Source of the DNA: Pseudomonadota bacterium | GTDB taxonomy: Bacteria > Pseudomonadota > Gammaproteobacteria > Burkholderiales > Burkholderiaceae_C | Assembly (NCBI GenBank): GCA_963205115.1 | Contig: CAUJHV010000024.1 | Coordinates: 1 to 64,000, forward strand | Direction of reading: 5' to 3' | Length of the DNA: 64,000 nucleotides | Shown: piece by piece, positions 52,288 through 60,729 of the stretch | Position numbering within the stretch: the first letter of the stretch is position 1 | How the letters are laid out: every line of letters begins with the position of its first letter | Translations under genes and position numbers: made by a program | Notes under the pieces: generated by a model | The model's database searches: none | Seen by the model: the letters and a program-made list of their open reading frames with translations, nothing else | What the model was told of the DNA's origin: nothing

Positions 52288-55200
52288 ACGACGCCTGATG
52301 CTGCGCCCGGTGGCGCTGGCCGCCACGCTGTGCGTGATGGGGGCGGTCCACGCCCAGTCTTCAACCCAGGCCCAGGGCCTGGCCGGCGCCCGACCGGACC
52401 TCAGCTACACGCCGGTCACGGGCATCGACTCGCCGCTGTATCCGGCTGCGCCGGGCGACAGCGGGGCGCAGGGCCTGCGCCTGCGGGCGGACCTCGACGC
52501 GCTGGGTCTGTCGGTCGCCTCCGCGCCGATCGACCGCATCGTGGTCGAGCTCGACCGCAACCAGGTGCCGGCCGACGGCCAGTCGCCCGTGAAGGTGACC
52601 GTCCGCGTCTTCGGACCCGACGGCAAGCCGCTGGCCCGATCGGGCTTCGTGACGATCGAACACTCGGGCGGGCGGGTGCTGATTCCCGGCGCGCGCACCG
52701 ACGAGTTCGGCCCGCGCGGCCTGGACGCCGACCGCACGACGCCGGGCATCCAGCTGGCCGTCAAGAACGGCATGGCCAGCTTCCACCTGCTGGCCCCGGC
52801 CGATGCACAGGAGGTCCGCCTGCGGGTCAGCGCCGACGGACAGGTGGCCGCCGGCACGGTCAGCTTCGTGCCCGACCTGCGCCCGATGGTGGCCGCCGGT
52901 CTGGTCGAAGGTGTCATCAACTTCCACAACAAGGTGGCACTGAGCCCGGTGCGGCGCGGCGATGCCTTCGAGCAGGAAATCGAGGCCTGGTCGCGTGAAT
53001 TCCGCGGCGGCAAGGCCGATGTCGGCGCGCGTGCGGCCTTCTACCTCAAGGGCATGATCCGCGGCGACCTGCTGCTCACGGCGGCTTTCGACTCCGACAA
53101 GATCACGCACGCCCGCCTGCTGCGCGACGTGCGCACCGACGAGCTCTACCCGGTCTACGGCGATTCGGCGCTGCGCAGCTACGACGCCCGTTCTGGTGAC
53201 CGCCTGTACGTGCGGCTGGACAAGGACAAGAGCTACGTCATGTACGGTGACTTCGTCACCGGCGACGGCTTCTCGCAGATGCAGGGCCAGGGGGCGGTGG
53301 CGTCGCTCAGGCAGCGCAGCCTGGGCCAGTACAACCGCACGGCCACCGGTGCGCGCGCGCACCACGAAACCGAGCGCATGACGGCCAACGGCTTTGTCTT
53401 CCACGACTCGCTGCGCGCGGTCGTGGAGGAATTTGCCAGCCAGGGCTCCGGCCCCTACGGCCTGCGCCACAACGCGGTGCTGGAAGGCAGCGAGAAGGTC
53501 GAAGTGATCGTGCGCGACCGCAGCCAGCCGGCGCGCATCGTCGCGGTGCGGCCGCTGGTGCGGCTGGTCGACTACAGCTTCGAGCCCTTCTCGGGCCGCA
53601 TCCTGCTCAGCAGCTTCCTGCCCAGCGTGGACGCCAACCTCAATCCGATGAGCCTGCGCGTCAGCTACGAAGTCGACCAGGGCGGCGACCGCTTCTGGGT
53701 CGGCGGCGGCGACCTGCAGTTCAAGCTCACCGAGAAGATCGAGGTCGGCGGCTCGGCGGTGAGCGACCGCAACGGCCTGGCGCCGTATCAGCTGCTCAGC
53801 GGCAATGTCACGATGAAGTTCGACGAGCGCTCGGCGCTGGTCGTCGAACTCGCGCAGAGCACCAGCACGGTCAACACCAACCCGGCCAACCGCAATATCG
53901 CGCCGGGGCTGGCGAATGCCGTCGGTGAAGTCGACGGCATGGCCGCGCGGGTGGAGTTCGTGCACCAGAGCGAGAAGGCCGAGGCCCGCGTCTCGCTCGG
54001 CCGCAGTTCCTCGCTGTTCAACAACCCATCGGCGCCGCTGGCCGGCGGCCGCGACGAACTGCTCGCACGCGGTGCCGTCAAGGTGGCCGACGACTGGCAG
54101 ATCTACGCCGAGGCCCTGCACAGCGAAGACCGCACCACCAGCGGCGGCGAGCGGCAGGCCGCGGCGCTGGGCGCAAAGTGGCTGCCCAACAGCCGCCTCA
54201 CGGTGGACGGCAGCCTGCGCCTGAACCGCGAAACCATCGGCACCAACACCACCGGCGTCGTGATCTCGCCCTTCAGCCTGACCTCGGGCCTGAGCGGCAG
54301 CATCGCCACGGGTTCGGGCGGCGGTGCCGTGGGCTTCGGCACGCAGGCGCTGGACCCGGTGACCGGCCTGCCGCTGATCACGCAGTCCGGCCTGACGCCG
54401 CAGGCCAGCAGCCTGCCGGTGGGCACGAAGCTGGACAGCCGCTCGGTGCGCCTGGGCGTGGGCTACCGCGCCACCGACCAGTGGCGCCTGGGTGCGGAAT
54501 TCGAGACCGACATCAGCGGCGACGAGCGCAAGCGCCTCGCGCTGGGCGCGGACTACGCGATCAACCCGCGCACGCGCCTGTACGGCCGTGCCGAGCACCA
54601 GACGGGCTGGGTGCAACTCAACGGCGTATCCGATACACAGCGCAGCGCCGATACCCTGGCGCTGGGCATCGACACGACCGTGCTGCGCGAGACGCAGCTC
54701 TTCAGCGAGTACCGCCTGCGCGACGCGATCTCCGGACGCGACCTGCAGCTGGCCTCGGGTGCGCGCCATTTCTGGGACCTGGCCGAAGGTGTGCGCGCCG
54801 ACCTGGCGCTGGAGCGCGTGAAGGTCCTGTCCGGCCAGACGGCGACGGTGAATGCCGTGGCCGCCGGCATCGACTACGCGGCGCACCCGCTGTGGCGCGG
54901 CAGCACGCGCATCGAACGCCGCCACTCCGGCGACGTCTCGGGCACCGCGGCCAACGACGGGTTCACCACCACGCTGTGGCAGGTGATGGTGGCGCGCAAG
55001 CTCGATCGCGACTGGACCCTGCTGGGCCGCAACTACCTGCTGCGCACCGACTACGCCGCACGTGGCGACGTGATGCAGGACCGTTTCCAGGTGGGCCTGG
55101 CCTACCGCGACACCGACACCAACCGCATCAATGCGCTGGGCAAGGTGGAGTTCAAGCACGAGACCGATGGCAGCAACGCGGCGGTGGGCGAGCTGAAGTC

Positions 55201-55630
55201 GCGCGCCATCATCGCCAGTGCCCATGCCGACTGGCACCCGAAGCGGCCCTGGTGGCTGACCGGGCGCGTGGCGGCGAAGTGGCAGAACGACACCTTCGAG
55301 CAGGGTGTACAGAGCCGCTTCCGCGCCGGCCTGGTGTCGGGCCGTGCGGTCTACGACATCACCGAGAACTGGGACATCGGCGCGATGGCCGCGGTCCAGA
55401 TCGGCCAGGCGGGTGCGAACCAGCACGCCCTGGGTGTCGAGGTGGGTTATCTGCTGCAGCAGAACCTGTGGCTGTCCGCGGGCGTCAATCTCACCGGCTT
55501 CTCCGGCGACGCTGACCTGGCGGGCTACGAGTACACCCGCTCGGGCGCCTACCTGCGCCTGCGCTTCAAGTTTGACGAAACCTTGTTCAAAGGCGGCGAC
55601 CGCGTGGTCAACCGGAGTCTCGATCGATGA
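52274..55630 (+). CDS. Large outer-membrane beta-barrel protein with N-terminal Ig-like domain
   Basis: A 1,118-residue exported protein (signal to about residue 27, VMGAVHA). Residues about 55-175 look like an invasin-type Ig domain (LDRNQVPADGQSPVKVTVRVF). From about 200 onward come many amphipathic strands with alternating polar and hydrophobic residues (RLGVGYRATDQWRLGAEF, TRLYGRAEHQTGWVQL), as in a large beta-barrel. Motifs like ELYPVYGDSALRSYDARSG and KSYVMYGDF recall barrel segments that elsewhere are linked to DUF11 proteins. ATG 52274 has GGAGG just before it and lies inside the end of the giant gene (14-base overlap). The protein ends about 17 residues after the last strand, without a terminal aromatic. 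It probably anchors or exports the giant protein. Confidence 0.8.
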   Translation: MARAERRLMLRPVALAATLCVMGAVHAQSSTQAQGLAGARPDLSYTPVTGIDSPLYPAAPGDSGAQGLRLRADLDALGLSVASAPIDRIVVELDRNQVPADGQSPVKVTVRVFGPDGKPLARSGFVTIEHSGGRVLIPGARTDEFGPRGLDADRTTPGIQLAVKNGMASFHLLAPADAQEVRLRVSADGQVAAGTVSFVPDLRPMVAAGLVEGVINFHNKVALSPVRRGDAFEQEIEAWSREFRGGKADVGARAAFYLKGMIRGDLLLTAAFDSDKITHARLLRDVRTDELYPVYGDSALRSYDARSGDRLYVRLDKDKSYVMYGDFVTGDGFSQMQGQGAVASLRQRSLGQYNRTATGARAHHETERMTANGFVFHDSLRAVVEEFASQGSGPYGLRHNAVLEGSEKVEVIVRDRSQPARIVAVRPLVRLVDYSFEPFSGRILLSSFLPSVDANLNPMSLRVSYEVDQGGDRFWVGGGDLQFKLTEKIEVGGSAVSDRNGLAPYQLLSGNVTMKFDERSALVVELAQSTSTVNTNPANRNIAPGLANAVGEVDGMAARVEFVHQSEKAEARVSLGRSSSLFNNPSAPLAGGRDELLARGAVKVADDWQIYAEALHSEDRTTSGGERQAAALGAKWLPNSRLTVDGSLRLNRETIGTNTTGVVISPFSLTSGLSGSIATGSGGGAVGFGTQALDPVTGLPLITQSGLTPQASSLPVGTKLDSRSVRLGVGYRATDQWRLGAEFETDISGDERKRLALGADYAINPRTRLYGRAEHQTGWVQLNGVSDTQRSADTLALGIDTTVLRETQLFSEYRLRDAISGRDLQLASGARHFWDLAEGVRADLALERVKVLSGQTATVNAVAAGIDYAAHPLWRGSTRIERRHSGDVSGTAANDGFTTTLWQVMVARKLDRDWTLLGRNYLLRTDYAARGDVMQDRFQVGLAYRDTDTNRINALGKVEFKHETDGSNAAVGELKSRAIIASAHADWHPKRPWWLTGRVAAKWQNDTFEQGVQSRFRAGLVSGRAVYDITENWDIGAMAAVQIGQAGANQHALGVEVGYLLQQNLWLSAGVNLTGFSGDADLAGYEYTRSGAYLRLRFKFDETLFKGGDRVVNRSLDR

Positions 55631-56682
55631 AAACCCAAGTCCTCTCTTCACTCGCCGCCGCCGCGGCCTTCACGCTGGCCGGGATGCTGCCCCTGGCCGC
55701 GCAGGCGCAGGCCACGCAGCTGAAGCCGGCTGCCGAGCGCATCAGCGATGCCGCCATCGCGGCCGACCAGCAGGCGTACGAGACGCTGCAGGGCCGCATC
55801 AAGGGCCTCAACGACAAGGGCCGGCTGGTGCGCGACTACCACCTGAGCAAGGCCCAGTGCTGGCTCGACGTGAGCTTCCACGAGTACACGCGCAACGACC
55901 GCAGCGCCTTCCCGCAGGAAGCGATGACGGAATCCGAGAAGCTCATCGTCGGCATGGAAAAGGGCGCCAAGCTCGGTACCGAGACGCCGCTGGTCAATGG
56001 CGCCGCTCGCCTGCGCCCGGACCTGTGGGAGCGCGCCACCAAGATCCACGGCACGCGCGGCTTCATCTGCGCCCAGCACAAGCTGGCCTGCTCGGAGGTC
56101 GAGCTGGTGCACGCCGGCAACGAGTTCAACCAGCAGCAATGGCGCCACGCCAAGCCCTATGTGCAGATCGCCGAAGACCTGATGGTCGAGGCCGAGGCGC
56201 TGGCCAAGTCCTGCCCCGAGCTGGCGCCCGCTGAAGTCGTCGCGCCGCCGGTCGTGCCGCCGGTGGTGCTGCCGCCGGTGCGTGAGGTCGAGCTGGGTGC
56301 GCATGTGGTCTTCAACTTCGACAAGTTCACCGAAGGCGACATCCGCAGCTACAGCCTGGCGCAGCTGGAGAGCCTGGTCGCGCGCATCAAGCGCGACAAG
56401 CTCGAGGTGGTGTCGATCGGCCTGAGCGGTCACGCCGACCGCCTCAACGGCACCGGCCAGTCGGACTACAACCAGCGCCTGAGCGAGAAGCGTGTGGCCA
56501 CCGTGCGCGACATCCTCGTGCGCCTGGGCATCGATGCGAAGCGCATCTCCACCGTGGCACGCGGTGACCAGCAGCAGGTCGAGGCCTGCCGCAGCGGCTA
56601 CCGCTCGCAGGCCGAGCTGCAGGAATGCCTGCTGCCGAACCGGCGCGTGGAGGTCACCATCGTCACGCGCGGCGCCAAGTAG
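55627..56682 (+). CDS. OmpA family protein (partner of the giant surface protein)
   Basis: A 351-residue exported protein with a signal to about residue 28 (LAGMLPLAAQAQA). A helical N-terminal domain with Cys-containing segments covers about 30-200, a Pro/Val-rich hinge about 205-225, and a C-terminal OmpA-like peptidoglycan-binding domain about 230-350 (VVFNFDKFTEGDI, LSGHADRLNGTGQSDYN, LSEKRVATVRDILVRLGI, NRRVEVTIV). Start ATG 55627 overlaps the barrel stop by 4 bases. It probably fastens the barrel/giant-protein complex to the cell wall. A strong hairpin follows the gene. Confidence 0.92.
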   Translation: MKTQVLSSLAAAAAFTLAGMLPLAAQAQATQLKPAAERISDAAIAADQQAYETLQGRIKGLNDKGRLVRDYHLSKAQCWLDVSFHEYTRNDRSAFPQEAMTESEKLIVGMEKGAKLGTETPLVNGAARLRPDLWERATKIHGTRGFICAQHKLACSEVELVHAGNEFNQQQWRHAKPYVQIAEDLMVEAEALAKSCPELAPAEVVAPPVVPPVVLPPVREVELGAHVVFNFDKFTEGDIRSYSLAQLESLVARIKRDKLEVVSIGLSGHADRLNGTGQSDYNQRLSEKRVATVRDILVRLGIDAKRISTVARGDQQQVEACRSGYRSQAELQECLLPNRRVEVTIVTRGAK

Positions 56683-56722
56683 CGGCGCTTTCGGCCGGTC
56701 CGCGGCCGGTGCATGGTGATGA

Positions 56723-56746
56723 CGAGGCCCGGGCAACCGGGCCTCG
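56723..56746 (+). terminator. Strong hairpin after the surface-protein operon
   Basis: CGAGGCCCGG and CCGGGCCTCG form a perfect 10-bp stem closed by a GCAA tetraloop, 41 bases after the ompA-type stop. The T-run is poor (GTGCTTGG). It may also serve the convergent HDOD gene. Confidence 0.7.
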
Positions 56747-56809
56747 GTGCTTGGCGGGGCCGTCGAGCCCCTGCGCGTCACGCGGCCCGCGCAAGCGGGC
56801 GCCGGCGCG

Positions 56810-57658
56810 TCAGGCGTCGATCTCGAGCAGCAGCCGGTGCGTGGGTTCGAGACCCAGGTTCAGCAGCTGCGCGATGTCGCGGATGTCGTCGGGCACGGCG
56901 GGGTTGTCCCAGCCGGTGGCCGTGTGCCGCGCCAGCCGAACGGCCAGGAGCACATTGCGCACCTGCGCCGAGTCGTTGTGCTGCGCGTCGTCGGTGATGC
57001 GCGTGAGCAGGCGCGGGATGCGCCAGTGCAGCATCAGCGCATGCTGGATGTCGGGCAGTGTCGCGCCCAGCAGTTCGCGCTGCACATCGGCGGAACGCAG
57101 CGTGGGTTCGGCTGCCTGGCGGTGCGCGATGGCCGTGGCCCATTGCGGCGCGCGCAGCCACAGCAGCAGTTCGGCCACATCGTGCAGCAGCGCCGCGGCG
57201 TGGATGACGGCCACGTCGTGGTCCATGCGCTGCACCGCAAAACCCGTGGCGAAGTTGGCCGCGCGCTGGCTGCGGCGCATCACCGCGCGGTAGCCGTCCA
57301 TCGCCTCGGGCAGGCCCGCGAGCTGGTCCTCGATCACGGCCTGCGGGCCGAAGCGGTGGAAGAAGGGCGGAATGCCCAGCATCACGAGTGCCGCGGTGAC
57401 GGTCTCGGGCTCGCCGCTGTCGCGGCCGCGGCGCAGATAGCCCAGATGGGCCAGCAGCTTCAGCGTCATCACCGGATCGGCGGCGATGCTCTCGGCCAGC
57501 AGGTGCGCGTCCACCATGTCCTCGTTCGCGCGGGCTTCTTCCAGTGCGTCTGCGGTGCAGGCGAGCACCGGCAGCGCGTCGAGCTCGAACAGGCGCGCCC
57601 ATCCGGCGGTGTCGCGGGGCGGACGGGTCATGGCGGGCAACGCAGGAGCAAGGGTCAT
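56810..57658 (-). CDS. HDOD domain protein
   Basis: A 282-residue protein with an HDOD domain over most of its length (DPVMTLKLLAHLGYL, VTAALVMLGIPPFFH, AAALLHDVAELLLWL, then the DPxI-like LLGATLPDIQHALMLHWRIP). HDOD proteins are degenerate HD-fold signalling or regulatory proteins, some acting in motility, biofilm or stress control. ATG 57658 was chosen over 57712; ATG 57634 is also open. It is convergent with the surface-protein operon and its function here is unknown. Confidence 0.87.
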   Translation of the reverse strand: MTLAPALPAMTRPPRDTAGWARLFELDALPVLACTADALEEARANEDMVDAHLLAESIAADPVMTLKLLAHLGYLRRGRDSGEPETVTAALVMLGIPPFFHRFGPQAVIEDQLAGLPEAMDGYRAVMRRSQRAANFATGFAVQRMDHDVAVIHAAALLHDVAELLLWLRAPQWATAIAHRQAAEPTLRSADVQRELLGATLPDIQHALMLHWRIPRLLTRITDDAQHNDSAQVRNVLLAVRLARHTATGWDNPAVPDDIRDIAQLLNLGLEPTHRLLLEIDA

Positions 57659-57772
57659 CAGGCAGCCTCGATGGCCGGGCGGACGCGCGGACGTTAGCGC
57701 GCCCGCCGCCATGTGATGCCTGCAATTCGCCGGCTGGAAGCGGTCAGTTGCCGCGTTCCAGCCGGCCGCGCA

Positions 57773-58024
57773 TCACAGCCGGGTCACGCCTTCGAGCGTG
57801 CCCACGCGCACGCCGTCGACGAAGAGGGCGCCTTCGGGCGCACCGGCCTCGGCATGGAACTCCAGCAGCGGCGAGGCCGCCGTGCCTCGTGCTTCCTGCA
57901 CGTGCAGGCGACGCGCCAGGCGCGCCACCGCGGCGCCGAGCCGGCGCAGGACGCGTGCGAGCGCACGGCGTGCCGCGTGTGTGCCGGACGGTGGGGCGAG
58001 GACCCCGGGATACGACTTGCTCAT
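57773..58024 (-). CDS. Small basic hypothetical protein (83 aa)
   Basis: An 83-residue protein with an excellent AGGAG ribosome binding site before ATG 58024. It has an Arg/Ala-rich middle (ARRALARVLRRLGAAVARLA) and a C-terminal PEGALFVDGVRVGTLEGVTRL-like hairpin (quoted in part: EGALFVDGVRVGTLEGV). I do not recognise it. It lies 27 bases after the next small gene and probably shares its transcript. Confidence 0.65.
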   Translation of the reverse strand: MSKSYPGVLAPPSGTHAARRALARVLRRLGAAVARLARRLHVQEARGTAASPLLEFHAEAGAPEGALFVDGVRVGTLEGVTRL

Positions 58025-58051
58025 GATGAACTCCTGAACGGCGGCCGGCGC

Positions 58052-58231
58052 TCAGTGCGTCGGCGGGGGATGAAGACGGGCGATTTCGCTGCGCAGCGCC
58101 AGGCGCGCGGCATGGCGTTGGCCGGAACCGCTGACGCGGTGGGCACCGGCCTTGCGGGCACGGGCTGCCACGGCGTGCGGGTTGCGCGGCTTGGCGAGGC
58201 GGATGCTCAGGGGCTTCAAGGTCTTCTTCAT
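58052..58231 (-). CDS. Small basic conserved hypothetical protein (59 aa)
   Basis: A 59-residue very basic protein (MKKTLKPLSIRLAKPRNPHA, then KAGAHRVSGSGQRHAARLAL) with GGAGAAA before ATG 58231. Similar short proteins with KAGAH and RNP-like motifs occur in Burkholderiales as unnamed proteins, as far as I recall. Lys and Arg density suggests nucleic-acid contact. It precedes the 83-residue gene and a promoter-like sequence lies about 225 bases upstream. Confidence 0.65.
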   Translation of the reverse strand: MKKTLKPLSIRLAKPRNPHAVAARARKAGAHRVSGSGQRHAARLALRSEIARLHPPPTH

Positions 58232-58776
58232 GGCGATTTCTCCACGGGTGTTGTTCGAGTCACTGCGGGTCATGCCCGCCAAGCGCAGCGGCCCGGGTGC
58301 TTGCGCATCCCGGGCCGCCGTGCTGCCGGTGAGGGAACGCCGTCAGAGGCGTCCCGGACCGGGTTCGTTCGGCGGATCGGCGGCTGCGCGCAGCAGCGGT
58401 TGAAAGGCGGACAGCGGGAAATTCACGGGGACGAGGAGGCGGTGCAACGGCGCGAATGATAAACAAAGATTGCGCAAGCGCAAGCATAATTTCTCGTCAG
58501 AGCAAGGGATAGACGATGGCTGTCGCGGCCCGTCCACATGGCCCGCGAGTGAGGGCCCGCGGCTGCGGGCGCCGGATCGCAGGGGGCACAACGTGCCCGT
58601 CATCCCTCGCAAGGGCGTTCCCAAATGCGGGGCCACACGGCAGTGGCGCGGGGCACAACCGACTGGCAGGCGCTCGCGCGGCGGCGGCGCCGCCGCAACG
58701 TCGTGCGCGGCCGGACACACGCGGCCGGAGCCGACCCAGCGTGGTGGCGTGACGACCGGCGTCGCCGGCTGCCGTT
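58232..58776. other. Intergenic region with likely promoter for the small basic genes
   Basis: No credible gene was found. AT content rises near 58450-58500, where TTGCGCAAGCGCAA (58470-58483) and promoter-like hexamers lie. The rest is GC-rich without clear structure. Confidence 0.6.
58456..58483 (-). promoter_or_regulatory. Candidate promoter for the two small basic genes
   Basis: On the minus strand TTGCGC (58478-58483) is followed after 16 bases by TATCAT (58456-58461). Both boxes are moderate matches, located in the only AT-rich patch upstream of 58231. A second TTGCGC copy lies within the spacer. Confidence 0.35.
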
Positions 58777-59340
58777 TCAGCGCCGCTTCTTCAGCGGCGC
58801 CACGCCTTGCCGGGTGCGCTGCCACAGCGTCTGCGCCTCGTCGCTGCCGGGCGCCGGGGCGGGCGGCGGCGGAGCGGCCGGCGGCGGCGACAGCACCTCG
58901 GACAACAGGTCCAGCAGCCGCGTGCGGGCGCGCTGCGGATGGCGGCGGTAGTAGCTCAGCACGAGGCCGACGATGAAGCGCTCGTCGTCGTCGCGTGGCA
59001 CGCTGCTGGTATCGGCGGGTGGCGGCTCGGCGGGCACCTGCAGCGCCAGGGGCGGCGTGGCGCCGCGCGCGTGGCGGATGTCCATCCAGCCGGGCGGCTT
59101 GCGGCAGCGGCTTTCGAACTGGCGCGCCAGTCGCTCGCCGATCTGGCGCGTGCGGCTCTTGATCTGGCTCCAGTAGCTGGGCTGGATCAGCAGCTGTTCG
59201 GCGAAGCGCCGCTCGAGCCCGCGAAGGGCGGCGGCGTCGGGTGTGCGCACGGTCTGGACGACAAATTCGTCGAAGAGGGCCAGTGCGTTGTCCAGGCGGA
59301 CCTGCGCCAGTTCGGCGCTGTCGAAAACGGGATCGGGCAT
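58777..59340 (-). CDS. Putative HTH-type regulatory protein (187 aa)
   Basis: A 187-residue protein. Residues about 35-85 (LERRFAEQLLIQPSYWSQIK, then RTRQIGERLARQFE and KPPGWMD) have the spacing of a phage-repressor-like helix-turn-helix with the common KPPGWMD tail. A Pro-rich linker and a conserved acidic-Leu segment (DERFIVGLVLSYYRRHPQRAR) follow, and the end is basic (PLKKRR). ATG 59340 is preferred to 59424. It is divergent from an aldo/keto reductase gene, which it might regulate; no direct evidence exists. Confidence 0.7.
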   Translation of the reverse strand: MPDPVFDSAELAQVRLDNALALFDEFVVQTVRTPDAAALRGLERRFAEQLLIQPSYWSQIKSRTRQIGERLARQFESRCRKPPGWMDIRHARGATPPLALQVPAEPPPADTSSVPRDDDERFIVGLVLSYYRRHPQRARTRLLDLLSEVLSPPPAAPPPPAPAPGSDEAQTLWQRTRQGVAPLKKRR

Positions 59341-59408
59341 GTGCCGATGATGATAAAGCCGCATTGACCCGAGGGTGCGCAGCCCGGTCATCGCACTACC
59401 ATGTGCCC

Positions 59409-60281
59409 ATGGAATTCGAGGCATCGCCGACGCCGCAGGTCATGCTCCCCAGTGCGGAGGAGCTGCCGTCGCTCGGCCTGGGTACGGCCCGCATGGGCGA
59501 GACGGCGGCGCGCGCAGCGACCGAGCTCGCTGCATTGCGCACGGCGCTCGACATGGGCTTCCGTGTCATCGACACCGCGGAGATGTACGGCGCCGGCGGC
59601 GCCGAGACGCTGGTGGGCCGCGCGCTGCGCGAGGCCATGGCTGCGGGCCTGCGACGCGACGAGCTGTTCATCGTGACCAAGGTGCTGCCGGAAAACGCCC
59701 ATCCCGCCGCCATGCTGAAGTCGTGCGAGGCCAGCCTGGAGCGACTGGGCCTGGACAGCGTGGACCTGTACCTGCTGCACTGGCGCGGCAGCGTGCCGCT
59801 GAAGGAAACCATCGACGGCTTCGAGATCCTGCAGCGCCGCCACTGGATCCGCCACTGGGGCGTGAGCAACTTCGGCATCGACGACATGCGCGAGCTGATC
59901 GCCGTGCCGGGTGGTGCGGCCTGCAGCGTCAACCAGGTCTGGTATTCGCCCACGCAGCGCGGCGTCGAACTCGACCTGCTGCCGTGGATGCAGCTCTACC
60001 AGATGCCCTTGATGGCCTACAGCCCGCTGGACGAGGGCGACCTGGTGCGACACCCGGTGCTCGCGCGCATCGGCCAGCGGCATGGGGCGACTGCTGCGCA
60101 GGTGGCGCTGGCCTGGACCTTGTCCCGCCCCGGCGTCATGACCGTGCCCAAGGCCGTGCACGCGCTGCACCTGCGACAGAACTGGGAGGCGCAGCGCATC
60201 GATCTGTCGCCCGCCGACCTGGCCGAGATCGACAGCCACTTCCCCGCACCGCGCGAACGCCGGCCGCTGGCCGTGCGCTGA
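59409..60281 (+). CDS. Aldo/keto reductase
   Basis: A 290-residue AKR with the full catalytic tetrad: Asp55 and Tyr60 in VIDTAEMYG, Lys91 in VTKVLP and His124 in LLHWRG. The TIM-barrel continues with WGVSNFGIDDM, NQVWYSPTQRG and the C-terminal VPKAVHALHLRQN NADPH-binding region. The preceding frame extends upstream, but ATG 59409 gives the normal family N-terminus. It reduces aldehydes or ketones with NADPH; the substrate is unknown. It is convergent with the HxlR gene 16 bases away. Confidence 0.94.
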   Translation: MEFEASPTPQVMLPSAEELPSLGLGTARMGETAARAATELAALRTALDMGFRVIDTAEMYGAGGAETLVGRALREAMAAGLRRDELFIVTKVLPENAHPAAMLKSCEASLERLGLDSVDLYLLHWRGSVPLKETIDGFEILQRRHWIRHWGVSNFGIDDMRELIAVPGGAACSVNQVWYSPTQRGVELDLLPWMQLYQMPLMAYSPLDEGDLVRHPVLARIGQRHGATAAQVALAWTLSRPGVMTVPKAVHALHLRQNWEAQRIDLSPADLAEIDSHFPAPRERRPLAVR

Positions 60282-60296
60282 GGCGGCTGCGGCGGT

Positions 60297-60623
60297 TCAG
60301 GTGTCGATCTCGCGCTGCAGCGCCTCGACGCTGTCCAGCACGCCGCAGAACTTGTCACCGAAGGCCGTGAGGCGGTACTCCACGCGCGGCGGGAGTTCGG
60401 CGTAGGCCTGCTTGTCCAGGATGCCCAGGCGCACGAGCTTGCTCAAGCGCTCGTTCAGCACCTTCTTGGACACGCCTTCGATGCTGTGTTCCAGCGCGCC
60501 GGGCCGGCACACACCGCGCCGCACGGCGCCCAGCACGGCCAGTGACCACTTGCAGCCCACGATGTCCTCGACCATGCGCGAGACCGACGGCAGGGCGGGC
60601 GGCGACGCGTCGCCAGGCTTCAT
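60297..60623 (-). CDS. HxlR family transcriptional regulator
   Basis: A 108-residue winged-helix regulator. HxlR features are IVGCKWSLAVLGAV, RPGALEHSIEGVSKKVLNERL and LPPRVEYRLTAFG (wing). ATG 60623 is chosen because GGAGG lies 8 bases before it; the GTG 9 bases upstream would touch that site. HxlR proteins often sense redox or aldehyde stress. A near-perfect palindrome lies immediately upstream (60638-60652), so autoregulation and control of the divergent cytochrome P460 gene are likely. Confidence 0.93.
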   Translation of the reverse strand: MKPGDASPPALPSVSRMVEDIVGCKWSLAVLGAVRRGVCRPGALEHSIEGVSKKVLNERLSKLVRLGILDKQAYAELPPRVEYRLTAFGDKFCGVLDSVEALQREIDT

Positions 60624-60637
60624 GGCAGGCACCTCCA

Positions 60638-60652
60638 GGTGACCGGGTCACC
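60638..60652. promoter_or_regulatory. Palindromic operator between hxlR-type gene and cytochrome P460
   Basis: GGTGACCGGGTCACC is a perfect 6-bp inverted repeat with a 3-base centre. It lies 15 bases before the HxlR start and touches its ribosome binding site, so a bound dimer would block transcription and translation. Confidence 0.65.
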
Positions 60653-60729
60653 GTTTGGTGCCCGCTGTTCAGGCACGACCCTGCATGCTGCAATGACGCC
60701 CTGTCGAGCCGGAATTGTAGGAGTGCACG

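Noticed and set aside
43300..52326. A 3,008-codon open frame on the minus strand running across the whole giant surface-protein gene
   Set aside because: It is antisense to a gene with clear signal peptide and modules, and its product is a His/Arg/Gly-rich composition artefact typical of the opposite frame in GC-rich DNA.
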